A DNA stretch of 64,000 bases. Source: Rhodovulum imhoffii (GTDB taxonomy: Bacteria; Pseudomonadota; Alphaproteobacteria; Rhodobacterales; Rhodobacteraceae). The stretch lies in assembly GCF_003046545.1 (NCBI RefSeq), contig NZ_QAAA01000006.1, positions 86,303 through 150,302 of the forward strand, written 5' to 3'. The notes under the pieces were generated by a model that saw only the letters and a program-made list of their open reading frames with translations, did no database searches and was not told where the DNA came from. Within the stretch, counting starts at the first letter, position 1, and each line of letters begins with the position of its first letter. This document shows positions 58,356 to 64,000 of the stretch, in pieces. Both the position numbers and the translations under genes were made by a program.

Positions 58356-60104
58356 ATGACCACATCCCACGTGGACCCCATCACCTTGTCGGTGGTGCGG
58401 GGCGTTCTGGAAACGACCCAACGGGAAATGACACTGGCGCTGGAAAAAACGGCGCGCAGTTCCGTCTTCAACCTTGCGCACGACTATTCCACAGCCCTGT
58501 TCAACCACACGCCCGAAATGATCCTGCAAGGACAGGACATCCCGATTCACCTTGGCTCTCTGATCCCGGCGATGAAAGCCGTCAGCGACTTCTTCGATGG
58601 CGACATCAACGAAGGCGACCTGATCCTGCACAACGACCCCGACTATGCCGGAAGTCACATCATCGACACCTGTATGTATTACCCGGTGTTCTACAAGGGG
58701 GAACTGGTCTTCTGGACGGTCTGCAAGGGCCACCTGACCGATATCGGCGGCCCGGTCCCTGCCGGCTACAATCCCGAGGCCCGGGAAATCTACGCCGAGG
58801 GGCTGCGCATCCCACCGGTAAAGATCTGGGACAGGGGCGTCGCGCGCCACGATGTCCTGAACCTTCTGCTGACCAACATGCGTGCCCGCCGCGACCAGGA
58901 AGGCGATTTCAACGCCCTGATCGGTGCCTGCCAGGTGGGGGCGCGCAATCTCGTCGCGCTGATGGACAAGTACGGCAAGGATGTGGTGCAGGACTGCATC
59001 GAGGAACTGCTGGCAATGGCCAACCGCCACATGGACGGCCTGATCGTCCAGGTGCCCGACGGCACCTACACCGGCACCGCGATCCTTGAAGACGCGGGCC
59101 ACGGTTTCGGCGATTTCGAGATCACGGCCACCGTCACCATCAACGGCGAAAGATGTCATATCGCCATCAGCAGCCCTCCGCAGGTGCCTTATTTCATCAA
59201 CTCCTACGAAGGCAACAGCTACTCGGGCGTCTATCTTGGCCTGATGATGTTCGCCCAATTGCCCCCGCCCTACAATGAAGGGCTCTACCGTAACGTGACG
59301 GTGGACATGGGGCCGAAAGGCACGCTGTGCAACGCCAAACCCCCCGCCCCCCACATGAACTGCACCACCACGCCGATGGAAACCCTGACCGACGCCGTGC
59401 GCCTGGCCTTCGAACAGGCCGCCCCGGCCAAGGTCTCTGCCAGTTGGGGTCATGCCAACGGCTGCAACATCGCCGGATGGGACAACCGCCACGATGAGGA
59501 GTTCGTGACGATGGTCCTGGCGTCGATCATCTCCGGCGCAGGCGCAACGGCAACCCAGGACGGCTGGCATGCCTGCGGGCCGCAATGCTGCTTCGGTGCG
59601 CTGACATCGGGGGATATCGAGATGCTCGAACACTCCTACCCCATCGTCATCCATGAATACGGGCTGATAACGGATTCGGGCGGTGCGGGCCGTTTTCGCG
59701 GCGGCTCCGGCACACGATGGGAAGTGGAACCCCTGAGCGGGGAGATGACGCTCGTAACATTCGGGGAGGGCCGGCGCATCCCCGCCATGGGCGCTGCGGG
59801 GGCACAATCGGCCCTGACCGCAAAAAAGGTCGGCCGGCTGGAACTGAGCCGAAACGGCGCAACCCAAATCCTCACCGACAATGTCATCGAAACCCTGCAT
59901 CCCGGAGAACGCGCGGCCAATATCAGCCCCGGCGGGGGCGGTCACGGCAACCCGTTCGAGCGCGATGTCGTCCGGGTTCTCGAAGACGTCCGCAACGGCA
60001 TCGTCTCTGTGGAAGGCGCGCAGCACGATTACGGCGTCATCATTACCGACGCCGAAAACCTGACCGTCGACCACGAGGCCACCGCCAGGGCCCGCCAGGC
60101 CTGA
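58356..60104 (+). CDS. Hydantoinase B/oxoprolinase family protein
   Basis: A 582-residue subunit of the HyuB type. DPITLSVVRGVLETTQREM opens it, HNDPDYAGSHIIDTCMYYP and GHLTDIGGPVPAGYN follow, and GGAGRFRGGSG and SPGGGGHGNP close the family core. HyuA/HyuB pairs act as ATP-dependent hydantoinases, oxoprolinases or ketone carboxylases. The substrate here is not known. The start follows GGAGGAGC. It is first in an operon with the A subunit 20 bp downstream. Confidence 0.92.
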   Translation: MTTSHVDPITLSVVRGVLETTQREMTLALEKTARSSVFNLAHDYSTALFNHTPEMILQGQDIPIHLGSLIPAMKAVSDFFDGDINEGDLILHNDPDYAGSHIIDTCMYYPVFYKGELVFWTVCKGHLTDIGGPVPAGYNPEAREIYAEGLRIPPVKIWDRGVARHDVLNLLLTNMRARRDQEGDFNALIGACQVGARNLVALMDKYGKDVVQDCIEELLAMANRHMDGLIVQVPDGTYTGTAILEDAGHGFGDFEITATVTINGERCHIAISSPPQVPYFINSYEGNSYSGVYLGLMMFAQLPPPYNEGLYRNVTVDMGPKGTLCNAKPPAPHMNCTTTPMETLTDAVRLAFEQAAPAKVSASWGHANGCNIAGWDNRHDEEFVTMVLASIISGAGATATQDGWHACGPQCCFGALTSGDIEMLEHSYPIVIHEYGLITDSGGAGRFRGGSGTRWEVEPLSGEMTLVTFGEGRRIPAMGAAGAQSALTAKKVGRLELSRNGATQILTDNVIETLHPGERAANISPGGGGHGNPFERDVVRVLEDVRNGIVSVEGAQHDYGVIITDAENLTVDHEATARARQA

Positions 60105-60124
60105 CCAACAGAGAGGACATCGAA

Positions 60125-62245
60125 ATGACAAAAACCTATCGTCTCGGCATCGACGCCGGCGGCACCTTCACCGACTTTATCCTGTCCGACACAAAAGGAG
60201 ACCTGCGCATCTTCAAGACGCTCTCCACCCCGAAGGACCCGACGCAGGCCGTAAAGAACGGGCTGGCCCTGATCACCGCCGAAACCGGGCTGAGCGCAGA
60301 AGAGATCGTCTCCAACGCCGATCTGTGCATCAACGGCACCACCGTGGGCCTGAACGCGCTGATCACCCATACCGGCGCGAAAACGGGCCTGATCGCCACG
60401 CAGGGCCATACGGATTCCATCGAGATCCGCCTCGGGCACAAGGAAGACGGCCACCGCTATGATCCGAACTATCCCCCGGCGACCATGCTGGTTCCCCGTC
60501 ACTTGCGCCATGGCATACGGGAGCGGGTGCTTTCAGACGGATCGGTCCGCACACCGCTCAACGAGGACGATGTTCGCGCCGCATGCCTGAAATTTCGCCA
60601 GGCGGGGGTAGAGTCAGTCGCCGTCAGCTTCGTTTGGTCGGTCCTGCATCCGGAGCACGAAATCCGCGCCGCCGGGATCGTCCGCGAGGAACTCCCCGGC
60701 ATCCACCTGACTGTCGGCAGCCAACTCTACCCTCAGGTGCGCGAATACACCCGCACCTCTACAGCGGTGGTAAATGCCTACCTCGCCCCGATCCTGCAAC
60801 GCTACGTGGCCGCGATCGACGCCTACTTCCAGGACCTCGGAGCGCGCCGTCCGGTGCGGTATTTCCAGTCGAACGGCGGGCTTGCGCCCGGCAATGTGGT
60901 CACTGAACAATCGGTCTACGCGATCAATTCCGGTCCGGCCTCGGCCCCGCAAGCGGCGCTGGATGTAGCCCGCCCATGGGCGGAGAAAAACATCATCACC
61001 TGCGATATGGGGGGCACCTCCTTCGACATCACGCTGACCCGCAACGGCAAAGCCAATATCAACAAGAACATAGACTTTCTGCGCTATCGCATCGGCATTC
61101 CGATGATCCAGGTGGAGACGCTGGGTGCGGGTGGCGGATCGATCGGCTGGATCGACGACATGGGGCTGTTGCAGATGGGGCCGCACTCTGCCGGATCGGA
61201 ACCGGGTCCGGCCTGTTACGGCCGTGGCGGGGAACGCCCCACCACCACGGATGCGCATCTGGTTCTGGGCTACCTGAACCCCGGCGGCCTGGTGGGCGGA
61301 CGCCTGCCACTGGACGTGCAAAAAGCCCGCGCCGCTATCAAGACCCACCTGGCGGACCCTCTGGGCATCAGCGTGGAGCGCGCCGCCTACGGCATGTTCA
61401 CCATTGTCAACGTCAACATGGTGAATGCCATCCGCCGGGTGTCGGTGGAACGGGGCTACGACCCGCGCGACTTCGTGCTGATGGGGGCGGGGGGCGCAAC
61501 CGGCGCCCATATCACCGCGCTGGCACGGGAAATGGGCATCTCCAAGGTTCTGGTCAGCAAGCTGGCATCCGGGCTGTGCGCGTATGGGCAGATCATCTCG
61601 GACGTCAAGTACAACCACATGGCCCCCGCCCCTCTGCGTCTGCACGGCGCCGAAGCGGCAAAAACCCTGAACGACTTGTTCACCTCCCTCGAAGCCAGGG
61701 GCCGCGAGGATCTCTCCGCAGACGGGTTTTCCGAGGGGGAAATATCGGTCAGCCGGACGTTGGACATGCGCTATGTCGGCCAGGTCCACGAATGCACCGT
61801 AGAGATCGGCGCTTTCGACGTGACCCTCTCCACGCTGGAAGACATCAAGGCCGCCTTCCACGCCCGCCACAAGGAACTTTACACCTATGACGAGCCGCAT
61901 AACGCTGTCGAGGTCGTGAATGTCGAAAGTACCGTTACCGGACATCTGACCAAGCCCGAGCACATGCATGTCGCGCCGGGGAAAAGCGCCGCACGGGCCC
62001 TGAAGGATCACCGTGACATGGTTTTCAACGCCGATGGTGTGGCACAGAACACACCGGTTTACGACGGTGGGGCACTGGGTGCCGGGGATACCCTGCACGG
62101 ACCTGCGGTGATCGAGGAGGTCACGACCACCATTGTCGTGGAACCGGGCTGGACAGTCACCCTGCACGAGACCGGTACATACCTGATCGAGGCCGATACC
62201 GCACCGGGCGTGTCGCGCCGCCAGGCGGCCCTGGCAGTGGCCTGA
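60125..62245 (+). CDS. Hydantoinase A/oxoprolinase family protein
   Basis: A 706-residue ATP-binding partner of the upstream subunit. The ASKHA-type nucleotide loops are YRLGIDAGGTFTDFIL at the N-terminus and ITCDMGGTSFDI in the middle. GAGGGSIGWID and MGAGGATGAHI are further family blocks. The length (about 700) is typical. It would energise opening of a ring or carboxylation of a ketone together with the B subunit. A related acetophenone or acetone carboxylase function is possible. Confidence 0.93.
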   Translation: MTKTYRLGIDAGGTFTDFILSDTKGDLRIFKTLSTPKDPTQAVKNGLALITAETGLSAEEIVSNADLCINGTTVGLNALITHTGAKTGLIATQGHTDSIEIRLGHKEDGHRYDPNYPPATMLVPRHLRHGIRERVLSDGSVRTPLNEDDVRAACLKFRQAGVESVAVSFVWSVLHPEHEIRAAGIVREELPGIHLTVGSQLYPQVREYTRTSTAVVNAYLAPILQRYVAAIDAYFQDLGARRPVRYFQSNGGLAPGNVVTEQSVYAINSGPASAPQAALDVARPWAEKNIITCDMGGTSFDITLTRNGKANINKNIDFLRYRIGIPMIQVETLGAGGGSIGWIDDMGLLQMGPHSAGSEPGPACYGRGGERPTTTDAHLVLGYLNPGGLVGGRLPLDVQKARAAIKTHLADPLGISVERAAYGMFTIVNVNMVNAIRRVSVERGYDPRDFVLMGAGGATGAHITALAREMGISKVLVSKLASGLCAYGQIISDVKYNHMAPAPLRLHGAEAAKTLNDLFTSLEARGREDLSADGFSEGEISVSRTLDMRYVGQVHECTVEIGAFDVTLSTLEDIKAAFHARHKELYTYDEPHNAVEVVNVESTVTGHLTKPEHMHVAPGKSAARALKDHRDMVFNADGVAQNTPVYDGGALGAGDTLHGPAVIEEVTTTIVVEPGWTVTLHETGTYLIEADTAPGVSRRQAALAVA

Positions 62246-62825
62246 CACACGGCAGGCGCCGCACCCGCGTTGTTCCGCCAGATTTGCCTTGCCTTACATG
62301 CGGGCAACGCGAGGCAGACAACGGCGCCGGGCAGGCGTTCGGCGCCTGCCCATTGCGCCCCAAAAGGGACGGATGTTCACCTGAGGGGCTGCGGCTGAAC
62401 CTGCCGGGCAAACGGCAAGACCCGCGACAACCGGGCCTGAAAGCCCCAACCCGACCCCAATCTTTCCTTGCAACACAGGGGCCGGCGCGATTGCACACGC
62501 GTCCCGGAGGCCTCCGCAATCGGGCGAAAGTCAGGGATGCAGGTTGCCACTCTGGCGCACCGCCCGAAATCGCCAATCGCCCGCAGGCCGCCAACATCTG
62601 TGGTTTCCGGATCGTGCGTGGGAATCGCCGGCACATATCCTGCCGGGCCCTGTCCGGAAAGCAGAGATCTTCCGGTTTCCCTTGCGCATTCTGCCTGAAA
62701 GCCATTGCAAAACGATACGGGAACCCACCATGCGGCAAATCCATAACGGGTTATTGTTTGCAAGCGCGCAACCGAATGGTAAGCGGTGCCCAAAATCATA
62801 TTCCGCTTATCGGGGACCCGCTGTC
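62246..62825. other. 580-bp gap before prs
   Basis: No gene is supported on either strand; the open frames are Arg/Pro-rich artefacts. It holds a strong hairpin near 62329-62351 and, presumably, the prs promoter in the last 150 bp, where A/T content rises (TTATTGTTTGCAAGCGC near 62751). Confidence 0.5.
62329..62351 (+). terminator. Hairpin behind the hydantoinase operon
   Basis: GGGCAGGCG/CGCCTGCCC arms (62329-62337, 62343-62351) around TTCGG form a very stable stem about 85 bp past the A-subunit stop. No T-run follows, so it may be a Rho-type or mRNA-stabilising hairpin. Confidence 0.6.
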
Positions 62826-63848
62826 ATGCCCAAAACCCACGAACCCAAACTTATCGCCGGGAACGCCAACCGCCCGCTGGCCTGCGCCATCGCCCGGCGC
62901 ATGTCGATGCACAGAGGTATGAATGTCAGGCCGGTCGATGCACGGGTGGAGCGGTTCAACGATCAGGAAGTTTTTGTCGAGGTGTTCGAAAATGTCCGGG
63001 GTGAGGACATGTTCATCATTCAGCCCACGTCGAATCCGGCCAATGACAACCTGATGGAATTGATGATTATCGCCGACGCCCTGCGCCGGTCCAGCGCCGC
63101 GCGGATTACCGCCGTGATTCCCTATTTCGGTTACGCCCGGCAAGACCGGCGGACCAAGGCGCGGACCCCGATCAGCGCCAAGCTGGTGGCCAATCTGCTG
63201 ACCGAGTCCGGAATCGAGCGTGTCCTGACGATGGATCTGCACGCCGCGCAGATTCAGGGCTTCTTCGACATCCCCGTGGACAACCTCTATGCCGCGCCGG
63301 TTTTTGCACTGGATATCGAACATCATTTCCGCGGCAACATGGACAAGATTACCGTCGTTTCCCCCGATGTGGGCGGGGTCGCACGCGCACGGGAACTGGC
63401 ACAAAGGATCGGCTCCGGCCTGGCCATCGTCGACAAGCGTCGCGTACGCCCCGGCGAAGTCGCGGAAATGACCGTGATCGGCGATATCGAAGGGCAGACC
63501 TGTATCATCGTCGATGACCTGTGCGATACCGCCGGAACGCTGTGCAAGGCCGCCGGGCTGCTGGTGGACAAAGGCGCGGCCGAAGTTCACGCCTACATTA
63601 GCCACGGTGTATTTTCCGGCCCGGCGGTGGAGCGGATCACCAGTTCCCAGCTGCAATCCGTGGTCGTTACCGACTCCATCCAACCCACCGTGCCGGTCGA
63701 AGCCGCCCGGAACATCCGCATCGTCCCCACCGCGCCCATGTTTGCACAGGCAATCACGAATATCTGGCAGGGAACCTCCGTTTCATCGCTTTTCGAGCAT
63801 GAAACACTCGCCCCGATCTATGAAGGGCTTTACGCGCTGAACGGCTAA
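62826..63848 (+). CDS. prs: Ribose-phosphate pyrophosphokinase
   Basis: A 340-residue class I PRPP synthase that feeds purine, pyrimidine, His and Trp synthesis. [48 protein letters not shown] and the PRPP loop [11 protein letters not shown] are intact. The alphaproteobacterial form is slightly longer than the E. coli enzyme. The start at 62826 gives [18 protein letters not shown]. Confidence 0.96.
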   Translation: MPKTHEPKLIAGNANRPLACAIARRMSMHRGMNVRPVDARVERFNDQEVFVEVFENVRGEDMFIIQPTSNPANDNLMELMIIADALRRSSAARITAVIPYFGYARQDRRTKARTPISAKLVANLLTESGIERVLTMDLHAAQIQGFFDIPVDNLYAAPVFALDIEHHFRGNMDKITVVSPDVGGVARARELAQRIGSGLAIVDKRRVRPGEVAEMTVIGDIEGQTCIIVDDLCDTAGTLCKAAGLLVDKGAAEVHAYISHGVFSGPAVERITSSQLQSVVVTDSIQPTVPVEAARNIRIVPTAPMFAQAITNIWQGTSVSSLFEHETLAPIYEGLYALNG

Positions 63849-63860
63849 ATCGTTTTGCAT

Positions 63861-64000
63861 TTAATCTGAGGCATATCCGGCAGTTTTGAGGAAGTTCCAG
63901 CACTTTTGCGGGTCGAACATCTCGCGGATGTCTCCGAGGGCCCGGAACAAGGTGTCGAAGGGTCTGGCACCCATGCGTCTCAGGTGGGCCTTGAGCTTCG
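63861..64000 (-). mobile_element. IS630-family transposase, C-terminal end
   Basis: The last 46 codons of a transposase, running off the right edge. The translation KLKAHLRRMGARPFDTLFRALGD...CWNFLKTAGYASD then stop is a typical IS630 tail. The element abuts prs, whose stop is 12 bp away. Its terminal repeat is not clearly visible in the few bases between. The rest lies outside the window. Confidence 0.75.

Overview
The window is GC-rich chromosomal DNA from an alphaproteobacterium, most likely a phototrophic member of the Rhodobacteraceae. Markers for this are GcrA, a DUF1150/Hsp20 pair, tandem DUF6455 proteins, a fused ATP sulfurylase/APS kinase, and the bacteriochlorophyll genes bchE and bchJ, which carry a TGT-N12-ACA (PpsR/CrtJ-type) operator. 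BchE is the oxygen-independent cyclase, so the host probably makes bacteriochlorophyll without oxygen. The genus is inference. I saw no tRNA, rRNA or CRISPR array.

Layout. 1-2.3 kb: a partial cytochrome b561-type gene, a small membrane protein and a periplasmic DsrE-like protein, then a choice-of-anchor-L/Hint secreted protein. 2.4-10.6 kb: lepA, a BCCT transporter, a small secreted Cys protein, a low-molecular-weight phosphatase, a class III-type sirtuin, a PCuAC/DUF2946-like copper pair, rpmB, a DUF2238 membrane protein and meaB. 10.6-20.5 kb: hrpB, a frameshifted LprI-like pseudogene, argFD, a DUF4405 protein, cutA, rimO and an AsmA-like protein. 20.5-29.9 kb: gcrA, an orphan ABC-2 permease, two DUF6455 proteins, a nitroreductase with an EI24 membrane protein, the methylmalonyl-CoA epimerase gene, aspS, bchJ, bchE and a frameshifted CPBP-like gene. 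30-43.8 kb: carB, dgt, tdk, csaA-like, proC, a YbjN-like gene, ubiK, the overlapping lgt/MidA-type methyltransferase/pgeF operon, an Lrp regulator, trxB and sat/cysC.

43.9-45.7 kb holds the most interesting locus. A 69-residue peptide with a CxxxCxC motif lies 2 bp ahead of a 493-residue radical SAM/SPASM enzyme. This is the minimal arrangement of a ribosomally made, radical-SAM-modified peptide (RiPP) system. I cannot assign it to a named class.

45.6-57 kb: DUF1150/hsp20, a YdcH-like gene, purEK, groESL with a CIRCE-like element, Mn-dependent pyrophosphatase, a HAD hydrolase, a PhaJ-like hydratase with a PhaR-like palindrome, ribF, a YcgN-like cysteine-cluster protein, a threonine aldolase and gdhA. 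57-64 kb: an AraC regulator divergent from a hydantoinase/oxoprolinase-type B-A gene pair, prs, and the C-terminal end of an IS630-type transposase running off the window.

Most of the window is housekeeping metabolism: arginine and pyrimidine supply through argF, argD and carB; purines through purEK and prs; propionyl/methylmalonyl-CoA metabolism through meaB and the epimerase; sulfate activation; and protein folding. Two genes are visibly broken by frameshifts, and one insertion-sequence end is present.
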